64,000 nt of DNA from Erythrocercus mccallii. Its lineage: Eukaryota; Chordata; Aves; Passeriformes; Dicruridae. The stretch is taken from assembly GCA_013397435.1 (NCBI GenBank), contig VZRG01000449.1, forward strand, positions 149,272 to 213,271, in the 5' to 3' direction. Under the pieces are notes generated by a model that saw nothing but the letters and a program-made list of their open reading frames with translations, was not told the origin of the DNA and did no database searches. This document shows positions 14,701 through 25,851 of this stretch, piece after piece (positions within the stretch are counted from its first letter, which is position 1; each line of letters begins with the position of its first letter). The translations under genes were made by a program, and so were the position numbers.

Positions 14701-17700
14701 TCTTTTATTAAAATCATTATTTTTCATGAGATAAACTATTGTTTTCATCCAAAATGTACGGGTTTTCTTTAGGTGACACAATAAAGTGTTTAAAAGTTTA
14801 TTATAAAAAAAGAATGTATGTTATACAAAAAGTGATTTGTACTCAATAGTCTATTTAGAACATAGAAGAATGTAAAAATGTCAAGATGTGAGTTTGTCAA
14901 ACATGAAAAGCAGCTTTTCTTCTGTTGAAATATGTGACTATTATTGAAATAATTTTTTTCTTCTCTTGTATAAATATAATCAGTCTCAACTGAAGTGACT
15001 TATAGCTCAATTATATTTTGAATGTAATCAGTTCCAAACTCTTTGTAGGTGCACAGAGGTGTGGAAATCAGCAACAGATCACAAAAGAAAACAGAGGGTA
15101 CCTTTATTTAAAAGACACCTGAATAAAATATGGAAATAATACAATATTGGGAACAATGTTGGTGCTGGGCAGACAAGATCTGAAAAATAGAAACTGACCA
15201 GAGATGTCCATAAAACAGAAGCCTTCAAAGATGTCAATGAACCATCACATCTGCAGATATCTCCATTTTTTAAAATTTGAAACTAGTGCTTAGCAGCACT
15301 AGCACAAAGAGTGGTAGCCAAGAAATATAGGGGAAAAATATTTTAAAAAATATGGGCATAAGAAATTTCTGGTGTTCTGTCTTTGGGTCTGGAATTTTCC
15401 TGTACTAGAGGAAGAAAAACCTTTGTTTAGTCTCTTTCAGACATATTTTTAAGACACATTATTTAATATCAAAATTGACTCCATCACTTTTACCCACCAT
15501 GAAAGTTTAGAAAATGAAGACTTACTTAAGAAAATTAAGAAGAATAGGTTCACTATTTCTGACATATCTGATTGCTAAATGGGCGCATTTAAGCAGTAAA
15601 CTTGAATGTATTCAGTCAGATAATAGATGGAAAGGGAGTCTCCTGTAAGAACTGTAGATATATCTAGCATGTCTAGATGTCATGGGAATGGAATGAGATG
15701 TTCTGGTGGAAAACAAGGAGATAAAAATTGTAAAGTAGTATATTACTCCATTACTTACACTGTAGAAGAGGATGGAGTGAAAATCATCATAATAATAAAA
15801 CATAAAGGTAAGCAAACTTCCCCCCAGAATTCAGAGAAGCTCTGAACTTGTTATATGTGTTTGGATTAATACCTGAGTCTATCATGAAATGGGAAATACT
15901 AATGAGCAGGTCTGATTAATAGCTTTATTCTACTAAAATACTAGCCTTAGTTCCTGCCTCGGGAGAGTATATTCTGGTCACTCATACAAATAGAAATGCA
16001 ATAAAAAAAAGGTAATGGAATGGAAAGCAAAATAAAATGTGATTTAGATACAATTTTACAGAAGTGGAGCACATAAAAGCTCAATCAGCTACTGTTTGAG
16101 AAAATAAGATTGCTGAGCTTTCCACACATAATAGAAATTCCCTCGATAATTCTATGGTTTGAACAGTAATTGCAAATAATGCAAGATGCATTCATAAGCA
16201 ACACTATGTTACAGAGAATACATCTGTTTTGATCCAAATTTTGAAAATTTCATGATAAAAAAATTTCACTATAGCTGAGGCATTTTTAGATCAATATTGT
16301 CACATGTGAGGCCTTTTTTGTTTATGAAACCTTTGATGCTCAACTGAACTTTTCCCACTATGCTGACTGTCCTGCAGAAAATACAGGATTTAATTAAATT
16401 GATTAAACTTTTTCCTGATTAATATCTCTAAAAATTTTATCATCAGATTTAATACACACCTTTACTCCAGAATACTCAAAACTTTTCTACTTCAACTATA
16501 AGATTTCTGAAACAAATGTCTGAATATTAATTTTTACAGTAGCCAGATCTTCCTTGGATAGAGGTTAAACCAGTCAATTAAAACACGGATATTCTGCTGT
16601 CATTTTCTACTGTGAAATTATAGACAATTTGTCAGCGGTATTTTTGTTTTTTCTTTTTAACGTGAGGCTGAACTGTGCAGGAGATCAGACATGAGACCTT
16701 GATCATGTCATGTGTGTCAGTGCAGGTCTAGAATAGCTGTGAAATAACCGTCCTGACAGGACAAAACTAATTAGGAGCATGAAATCAGATCCTCTTGAAA
16801 CAGTAATTAAGTCTTTCTGTTGTTTACCTGGAGGTGAAATTAAATCTTTTTCCTCTATGTTCCATACTATTTTATGTTTTTTTGGTTCACATTTCTCTCT
16901 GTGTTGTGCCTGACCTCTTTACTTTCTATTCATATTTTTCATGTTTTAGAATCCTATTCTCATCAACATGAACTTTATGAATGTTTTATCTTCCAAATAA
17001 GTATGTACCCTTTTTGGCACATAAAGGAACAAAAATGAAGCCTATTGTAAAGAACTGCGGCTCTGATTTGGTCTTTAGAGACAGTGCACCAGTCTACCAG
17101 TCAGGGTAAAAGGGTCCTGCAAAAGGTGTAGGCTCTTGCTACACAGCTACTGCTCCCATATAGCAAACTCCAATCTTTTTTTTTGTCTCTGTACTCTGAT
17201 TTCATAGAAGCCTCATGTGCCAAAACAATTCAAATAAACACTGGAATAAGTTTGAAATATTCCTAAAAAAGGAGACAAGGATGTAAAATAGCATGTCATA
17301 GGTTCACAAATTAATTGTTCTGGTGTTAGGAAATATCCTATTTTGAAGTCCTTTGCTGCAGTTCTGAGAGCAGAATGTTTGTGAAGAGCTGTCATCTGTA
17401 GCAATTTTCCAACACACTAGACAGAAAACAAAGGAAATATTACAGCACTGTGGACAGTACTGGTAAGAGAGGCTTTCAAGTTAGAAATGAGAGGATGAGC
17501 TCTGACATCAGAGTCAAGTTTTCCCCATAAGAATTAATGCCTTTCCTCTTAATATCCTGAGCTAAACAAAAAGGTCTACATAATGTATGCACATTTAGAA
17601 ATCTGCACTCCCTCTTCACTGCAGAGCACAAAAGCAAGGAAAGCAATGGGAAATCTGCCCCCTAAGGCAGAGCTGTCAGAGGAAGCGGCGTGGAGCTGCA

Positions 17701-17996
17701 CTCAACATCTTAACAAAGCACTCTGTAAGAACCTGCAGCTGGTGCACTGTGGTTTCAAGACAATGCGCCAAGGCAGGGAGATGGAAAGGTACTAACCAGT
17801 TACACTGTGCACTTTGGGGATTCCTGACAGCCCAGAGCACACACACTGAAAAAGCTTTGGAGAATTAGCACTCGTTGAACTCTCACTCCATAGGGGAAAA
17901 TAACTCACAGGAAGGCATGCTGAATTATAAAGTGAAAGTACAAGACAACAGAGGGATGGATATGAAGCAAACAGGCTTTTATGATTCTTGAGCATG

Positions 17997-18054
17997 GAAA
18001 GTGATTATTCAATGTTCAGATCTAGGAAAGTGATTATTCAATGTTCAGATCTAG
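17997..18054. repeat. Perfect 29-bp tandem duplication
   Basis: Two identical, adjacent 29-bp copies each start gaaagtgattattcaatg and end in the same cagatctag. The junction is at 18025/18026. Confidence 0.95.
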
Positions 18055-19638
18055 GAGTAGATCCTTTCCCTTCCCAGCAGTACACTTTTATGGTGAGAGC
18101 TCTCTACCTTCCTCTACTGTATCACAGAAAGCAACACTGAAGGCAACACATCTCAGAGACGTGAATGCTGGGATCTTAGTAGAGGGCAATTAAAACCCTT
18201 TGAAGAAGGATGCAGAGGTTACCAGCATGTTGTAGCTACTACTTTCAAGAATTAAGAGAACAAAATATTTTCTCTACAACCTCCATGGTACAGTGGGTGT
18301 AGACTGGATCTGAGAGAAGATCCAGGAGCTAATGTTTAACTTCTTGACTCTAATTTCATATAGCTATGTAAGTATGTATTTATGTATTTATAAATACTAT
18401 ATTTTACATATATGAATATATACAGACTTATAGCTCCTTGTACATTTTTTTAATGCAGATACACTGTTTATGTAAATCTTGTTATAAAGATATAACATTT
18501 TAAATACTTAACCTACATCTCTGGGAAGTACAATGTTAATCATACAGTAAAGGTACTGGTGAATGACAGGGTACAGAGACTTGAAATTGGCCCCCAATCT
18601 ACAAATCTAGCTTCTATTGACCAAGCAACTTCAAAGAAAATTGCATAAATTGCATAAAAAATTGCATAAATTCCTCTTATATATGGTGTTTTTTGTGCAA
18701 TTACTTAATTGTTTTAAAGTGAGCTATAGCTGTACTAGTAGATTTAGTGCACTATTTCTTGCCCTTGAGACCAGCCAGGAGCAATGTTCCACATCTGTGC
18801 TATCAAAATTTCCTTGTCATCAATATATTTTGTCTGAATGTGTTTTACCTACTGGCACTGCTCACTCCCTTGTAGTAAATCCTGATTTGTACTTGGACAT
18901 TGTTTGGGAGTGTTATATGCAAAACAGGCTTTCAGCTATTCTGCTAATACACAGTGATTGAGTGTCTGAAGGCATTCCCTACTGCTGCTTAGTTTATGCT
19001 CAAGGGCTTTCCTACAATTTCCTTGTCTCTGACCTCTGTACTACCTCCTCAGTGCTGATATAGGAGCTCATGCACTTTCCTTTCTGGGCTACCTTACACC
19101 CTATGGTTATACTCTGAGAACCCTCAAAAAAGTACAAACACCTTCTTACAGAAGCAATATAACAGCTGCTGCAGCAGCAGCTCACTGTATGGTGTAGCTG
19201 GTCCTTTTTTGTAGGACTTGAACTTGTACTATAATAGAGATACACAGATATAATAGAGACTCCAAGGTTCTTTGGGTAGCTTCTCAGGTATGGAGGCTCT
19301 CAGTATTGCACTATGGCTTTCAGATTCCAAGAGAAGTGGAATCAGAAGTGTTTAGAAAATGCAGCTATTGTCTCAAGATGCTATTTTGGATAATTTTTAG
19401 AGAAGTGAAACCCAAGCCTGCACCCCAGATTTGTGATATCAAAGTGTATTTCAAATCATTTATCAAGCTTCATTTAAGCCCTAAATTAACTAGTGTCCTG
19501 TTTATTTTTTTGTTCAGTATTCCTTTATAAGTAGATGACCATAATTAGCTTTATGATTTTACAGTATTTATGCTTCATTTTGAGCACCCTTTAAAATAAA
19601 CACTATGGAGAAAGGCAATTATCTTTACAAACAACAAA

Positions 19639-19706
19639 CTCACACACATACACACACATACACACATATACACACACATACACACACATACACACACATA
19701 CATGCA
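19639..19706. repeat. (ACACACACAT)n minisatellite
   Basis: A 10-bp unit of CA dinucleotides interrupted by AT is repeated about six times. The cysteine/valine-rich minus frame over it (19575-19802) is an artefact. Confidence 0.9.
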
Positions 19707-21124
19707 TAACCAAATCCAAAAGAAACAACAAACCAAAACAAATATAACACCATTAAAATCTGAAAAAAGAAAAAAATACCCCCATGTCTGCTTTTTTATC
19801 AAAAAAATTTATTGATACTGCTGATTTGATTTAGTTACCAATCTTTGCAATACGCCCTTCTCCCATTAAGAGATTATTTATCTGTAACACTGTAGAAAAA
19901 CTGGAAATTTCAAACATAGTTTTATAAATTCTGCCAAAACCTCAATACCTTGTCACTGAAATGGTAGTTTCATTTATCTTTCTTTAAAGTTTTTACACTA
20001 CCTAAATGTATCCACAGAGCTCCAAGAGAATATAAGTGGGTCTGTTTCTGGGAGGAGGATTAATCCCCATGTTAATCCCCATGTTGTTAAAATGTTTGTC
20101 TTTATGAGCAGCAATGCCATATTTCCCATTATAACCTATTCTCTTTTCTAGAAAAAGTAAAGAAGATGAGAAAAAACCCCTCTTCTTTTCAATAAATGTT
20201 TGTCAAGAGCTTTTTGGACTGGCAACTAAATTTTGTTTGCTTTTATTTGTGTCAATTTCTGAGAATCAGATGCTGCTTTTAGATACATTGAGATAAATCT
20301 GAAGTAACAAAGAGATGTCATAGGAAATTAAGTGCAAAGAACATCAAAATGAGAAGATATTTTCTCCTGAAGTTGCTATTTATCTGTAACTGAAAGAAAA
20401 AAATAAATCCCAGCTATGATCACTTTTATCAATTCAAATATTAATGTATGAGCTTAAGTCTAGACCCATTAACTTAAACAAAAACAAAGCACACCCTTTT
20501 TGGTAGGCTCTTCTGCTTAGGGGCAGACATTAGAAAATGTTTAGAATTCAAACTTTATTTTAGAAGCATTAACAACTGTCTCAGCAGCAGTGATGAGGCA
20601 ATGATGACAAAGCCGAAATCAGAAAAGTGTACTTCATTTTAGAGACAAAGAGAAGTTTACTGATTTTGGTACTTTCCTTTTGAATAAATCCTTACAAGTT
20701 CTGGAAGCTCAGCTGAAATGGATGACCTATCCTATCATATGAAATGTATTTGCAACCTGAAGGCAGTGCTGGGGCTGTTATCAGAAGCTCTAAAGAGCTT
20801 TTGTCTACATGCCATGTTTCTTACTTTCATAGCTAATGAATCAGGTATTCACAGCCTTCTCTTGTTCTACTGTCTGTGCCTACATAAGTTTTTTTTCTAT
20901 ACAAGATGAGGTGAGTTTACAATTAAAAAGTAACAGAAAAGAAAATAAGAGAAATTAAGGAAGTGGCAATTTCGAGCTGAACTCTTACTTTCATATTAGT
21001 GACAGTAAAATTTGTGCCTTACCTACCTAAATAAATGGAATTACAATACTTAATGGGATGTGGAGAACTTTGAGCAAAACACATTTTGTTCAAAGCTGTT
21101 AGCTGATGTTCTCAAGGATGCTTC

Positions 21125-22006
21125 TGTATTTGTTTGATGTACCAAGATGTTAGAGCAGGAGTCTGCAGGGGTGGCCTCTGTGAGAAGGGCCAGGTTCTGC
21201 CTTTTGCCAGACACAGCCAGTCCCAGCTGGCTCCAATGGATCTGCTGCAGGGCATGGCTGAGCCTGTCAGGTGATCTGGTAGTTCCTCTGTAAAAAAGTG
21301 GTTAAAAAAGGGTAGAAAACACTGTGCAGCCAATGTGAGAGACAGGAGTGATGAAAATGGGAGAGAAGCAACCCTGCAGACACTCAGATCAGAGAACAAG
21401 GAAGATAAGGTTGTGCTACAGGTGCTGGAGGAGAAATTCCCTTGCAGTGCATAGACTAAAGTGAGGCAGGTTGTTTCCTTGCAGCGTGTGGAAAGTCCAC
21501 ACAAGAGATGGCTTTCTGGCTGGAACTGTAGCCCAGGGTGAGAAATCCATGCAGAAGTCTGTTCTTAAAGGACTATTACTCCTGGAATGAACATGTTGGA
21601 AAAGGAAAAATGTGTGAGGGCAAAGAAGAATCAAAGGCTAGACTGTGTTATGAATTGACTACAACTACAAGCCACCATTCCCATCCTCCTAGGATATTTT
21701 TTGAGGAAAGAATGGAAGAGTCAGGAATGCAAGACTGAAGCAGAGCCTGGAAAGAAAAGGGGATGGGGAAGGAGGTATTTTCTGGTTTTTTTTCTCAGCA
21801 TCCTACACCATTTAAATGACAATAAATTATTCTTTCTCAAGTTGAGTCTGTTCTGCCTCTGCTAGTAACTGCTAAGTGACATCCCTGCCTTTATCTCAAC
21901 CACAAGCTTTTCCATCTTGTTTTTTCTCCCCCTGTCTTGTTGAGGAGAGGGAGAGATAAAGTGGCTGACTGAGGGTCTGGCAGCCAACCAAGGTTAATTC
22001 ACCACA
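21125..22006 (+). mobile_element. ERVL-type LTR, old copy
   Basis: This long LTR of about 880 bp starts TGTATTTGTTTGATG and ends AATTCACCACA. The order of blocks matches the long avian ERVL LTR family: a block near GGGGTGGCCTCTGTGAGAAG, a poly(A) signal AATAAA at 21821-21826, and a closing GCAGCCAACCAAGGTTAA. It is quite diverged, and no exact target duplication is left (gcttc before, aagtt after). The open frames inside it are random. The family was recognised from memory. Confidence 0.8.
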
Positions 22007-22678
22007 AAGTTGCACCAAAACCACTGAGGGAAGAGGGCTGTGCTGATTTGTACTAGTTCCAGTACTGGTACCTTCTCTGCTATTACTATAAATGAAAATA
22101 GTTGCACGTACAAAATAAGCAAGTATGGTTCAATTCTGAATGTTGCCATAGATAAGAATGTTTACTTGTCAAGGAAGAGGGACAGGGGGAAGAAAACCAT
22201 GCTGTTAACATTAGTCCTTAACCAAACATTTGGAAACTGTTGCTATATTTAGAGGCTAAGATTCCAATATGTTTTACATCAGGGAATTCTACACTCTTGT
22301 CTAATTACTACTCTATACAACACAGCTTATACTGGGCTCTTTGATGTTGAGAACTGATCCTCTTGGGTCTGCAAAACTAAATTATTTGAATACAGTAAAC
22401 AGTTTTTCCACTACATGAATTCTGGTACTGTATTTTATTCTGGGACAAAATGTATGACAATTTTATTTAGAATCAAGAAACACACATCTTCCAGGTGAAC
22501 ATGTAGCTATTTTATTAGAAAACAGCATTCCATCATGTCATGATAAATTTGTCCTAAAACTTGAATGTAAATTTAAGATTTCTATCCCAAATGACTGGCA
22601 GGTATTTTATAGTTAAAAAGAGTACTTTTCTACCAGATTAAAAAATATTATTCTAAAAGAGATGCTACTACATCTCCT

Positions 22679-22707
22679 AATACATACATAAATACATACA
22701 TAAATAC
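22679..22707. repeat. TACATACATAAA repeat
   Basis: A short 12-bp-period array of tetranucleotide-like units. Confidence 0.75.
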
Positions 22708-22882
22708 AGTTTTTTCAGATAATAAACTTATAGCTCAGAGAAATCTCTGTTTTTGAAACAAGAGGTCTGAGCTGATAAATCAATGTTAGACTTTTAATGA
22801 AATCAGTGTGGACTATAATCAGTGCTCTAGATTTATGAAAAGGAAGGATAAAATATTTCCTTTCCCCTGTCATGGAGGGAAG

Positions 22883-22926
22883 GGGATGGGATGGGATGGG
22901 ATGGGATGGGATGGGATGGGATGGGA
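22883..22926 (+). repeat. (GGGAT)n array, truncated by an assembly gap
   Basis: Nearly nine perfect GGGAT units run into the gap. The true length is unknown. Confidence 0.95.
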
Positions 22927-23477
22927 NNNNNNNNNNNNNNNNNNNNNNNNNNNNNNNNNNNNNNNNNNNNNNNNNNNNNNNNNNNNNNNNNNNNNNNNNN
23001 NNNNNNNNNNNNNNNNNNNNNNNNNNNNNNNNNNNNNNNNNNNNNNNNNNNNNNNNNNNNNNNNNNNNNNNNNNNNNNNNNNNNNNNNNNNNNNNNNNNN
23101 NNNNNNNNNNNNNNNNNNNNNNNNNNNNNNNNNNNNNNNNNNNNNNNNNNNNNNNNNNNNNNNNNNNNNNNNNNNNNNNNNNNNNNNNNNNNNNNNNNNN
23201 NNNNNNNNNNNNNNNNNNNNNNNNNNNNNNNNNNNNNNNNNNNNNNNNNNNNNNNNNNNNNNNNNNNNNNNNNNNNNNNNNNNNNNNNNNNNNNNNNNNN
23301 NNNNNNNNNNNNNNNNNNNNNNNNNNNNNNNNNNNNNNNNNNNNNNNNNNNNNNNNNNNNNNNNNNNNNNNNNNNNNNNNNNNNNNNNNNNNNNNNNNNN
23401 NNNNNNNNNNNNNNNNNNNNNNNNNNNNNNNNNNNNNNNNNNNNNNNNNNNNNNNNNNNNNNNNNNNNNNNNNNNNN
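22927..23477. other. Assembly gap (551 N)
   Basis: Unknown bases. The flanking repeats differ (GGGAT on the left, CTCTTT on the right), so the gap hides at least one repeat transition. Frames reported across it are meaningless. Confidence 0.99.
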
Positions 23478-23572
23478 CTCTTTCTCTTTCTCTTTCTCTT
23501 TCTCTTTCTCTTTCTCTTTCTCTTTCTCTTTCTCTTTCTCTTTCTCTTTCTCTTTCTCTTTCTCTTTCTCTT
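23478..23572. repeat. (CTCTTT)n array
   Basis: A perfect hexamer array of about 16 units borders the gap. It is a polypyrimidine tract that could form triplex DNA. Confidence 0.95.
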
Positions 23573-23978
23573 CCTATGAAAGCCTTATTTCACAAGGAAG
23601 TTTGATGGCACCAATACAAAGGGCACACTGAGAACACTTTCCCACTCTAAGCACCTTATATGACTTTGCTGTAGGAAGTAAATGTAAAGTTGTGTGCCTC
23701 TAGGAACTTTATAAGCAATCACACTGGGAAGAGCATAAAAAGAAATTAAAAAAGCAGGGACACAGTTTCATAGATAAAGACAATGAAAACTGAGAACCCC
23801 CCCAGTTTTTTACATTTTGCATAGAAATGTCTTGAGAGCTTCAATGCAAATGTCAGGCATTTAAACAGCATATAACTTTTTTTGTTCAGATGATAGGTTT
23901 AGGTGTTTAACATAGATTTGACCATAGCAGGACCTGGAAGGGCCTCATGGGTCTCATGTGAATAACAAAAGAACTTAC

Positions 23979-24013
23979 GTGGGATTTTGCAAGGCTGAGT
24001 CACTTGAATGCCA
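23979..24013 (-). CDS. Possible downstream exon of the same gene
   Basis: This is a 35-nt candidate with the excellent donor ATCCCAC|GTAAGTTC and a fair acceptor (ctttatcacaatggatacag). In phase 0, matching the end of E9, it reads WHSSDSALQNP with two bases over. A second frame is also open, so coding cannot be judged from stops. It lies 6.1 kb beyond E9, similar to other introns of the gene. I could not find a convincing next exon with the matching one-base start. Confidence 0.35.
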
Positions 24014-25208
24014 CTGTATCCATTGTGATAAAGTTTATAGTTAACAAAACCAAAATTTGATAAGGATTTATTTTGTTTAACATCCTGGAAACAAAATGAC
24101 TGAGTTGTCTACCATTCCTGTCTCTAATTTTCCCTTCTGTCTGAATGGTTAGAGCATTCACCTGGAAGAAGGCAGAAGCCTGCTGGGAAACCTGCACTAG
24201 TGTAAATAAACCTTTTCATAAAACTTGAAATAATTTCATGGGAACCAAATAAGCATTATCCACAAGTAGTCTGAAGTTACAGTTACTTCCTATTGTTGAA
24301 ATTTCTTCATTTAATATGTTTTAATATGAGCTGGGTAGGTATTGAAATTACATTCTCCTACTTTTCTTTTTATATGATGGTAACTATAGATCTGTGCATA
24401 GCAGTGAGGGTTTTCAACCTGCAACAACCTGCTCCAGTTGTTTTTTGAAAGGACTGATAACTGTAAGGTTTTGAAGAATTGCTTAGGTCCCTCTCTTGAA
24501 AGAGGAAATCAGGGTCAGGTGTCTTCTCAGGAGAGTCCCAAGAGCACACCTATACCATACAGTGCATCATACTCAACCTGGACCAGTGCAGCTGTGCAAA
24601 CTGAGAGCAGAGCTAATTAACTGGCATGTTTGTACTGCTTCCCTGATCCAAATGATTATCTTTCAGTGGGGCATCACTTTACTGTGCTAGAGAAGCCCAG
24701 CTTCCTCAGAGCTCATCCAATGATGCCTGGCAGAACTCAGTGCTCCACAGCATGTCTTGAGACAGGCAGGGACTGAGACAGCACTGCCTTGCCACACCAG
24801 TTGCCTTCTACAGAGCCTCGCTGGGTCTGCTGGTGTTTGTGACTCATACATCATGGGGAACAGCTAAAACCCCTAAGTTGTCGCAGTTCATATTTCTAGT
24901 TTTCCAAGAGCTGATATTTCCAAAATGAACACTACTGTGATCTACTCTTCTCGGAATTTTAATCCAGGAATGACCCAGACGACTGCTATGAGTGCTGTTT
25001 TCAGAAGACAAAGTGAATGTAATTTGCATATGTAGCAGATTGTTGCATCTCTTGAAGATGGGAAATGCTGCATTAGTACGTTCAGACTTTAAAGTTAAAA
25101 CATGAGCTCTCTCAATTTCATTATGTGATTAAGAATGACTTAACTTTACCCAGCACAAATAATTGTAATACAAAAAAAAATGCCCTGTCAGAATTCTTTT
25201 TTCAGTAA

Positions 25209-25846
25209 TGTCTTGGTTTAGGGCAATTTTGGGAGGAAACCTCCAAAAGGGATTCCTCTGGAAAGTAAACCCAAATGGTCCCTTCCCCCAGCCAGTCTGG
25301 GAAAGTAACTTCCTCAGAGAAAAGTGGAAAAAGCTATTTATTTAACAAACAAAATACTTACAAAGAATGAATAATATGAAACAATAAAATGAATAATGAA
25401 ACAATAAAACCTCTTGCTGCTCTGAAGAGAGATGGCAAACTGAGAAAGTCCTTGCTGTGGGTGTAGCTCAGTCTCTCAGTCCCTCTGGAGGTCCAGGCCC
25501 AGTGGGCTGCAGCTGTGAGCCCTCGGGGCTCCTCTGGGTTTCTTCAGTCCAAAGCAGATTTAAACAGTCTCAAGAAAAGGGGAAAAAAAACAGTCCAAGG
25601 AACTTCTCTGCCTCAGCTAGCTAAACTAACTAAAAGCACAGATCTCCACCGCTGTCCGTGCCTCCACGAACACAGAGTCAGGAGTGAGGAATGCCGGCGG
25701 AGTCAGGCAGTTCTCTCAAAACAAACTCCGCGCTTCTTCTTCCCTGGTTCACGCTCAGAATCAGTTTTAAAGGTACAGAACTCAGTATACAGCACTAACA
25801 GAACAGATGATTGGGGATACAGGCATCATAAAGTCACCCTACAACA
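25209..25846 (-). mobile_element. Solo LTR, ERVL type, with perfect 5-bp target duplication
   Basis: The plus strand runs from TGTCTTGGTTTAGGGC to GTCACCCTACAACA. The minus strand therefore begins TGTTGTAGGGTGACTTTATG, a start I associate with songbird LTRs. The poly(A) signal (tttatt on plus) is at 25337-25342. The element is flanked by agtaa at 25204-25208 and 25847-25851, the 5-bp duplication typical of ERVL integration. It is 638 bp long with no internal region. It lies in the intron downstream of E9, in the same orientation as the gene. Confidence 0.9.
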
Positions 25847-25851
25847 AGTAA

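Larger units (their letters stand above)
11783..21124. other. Unannotated single-copy DNA
   Basis: No mobile element was recognised other than the tandem duplication at 17997 and the CA array at 19639. Scattered minus-strand donors (16827, 15525, 21016) follow short open stretches but do not chain convincingly. Confidence 0.5.

Noticed and set aside
21112..21738. Frames of 66-130 codons
   Set aside because: They lie in or across the edge of the old LTR at 21125-22006.
22808..23631. Three long plus-strand frames across the gap
   Set aside because: They consist of N-derived unknown residues and simple-repeat translation.
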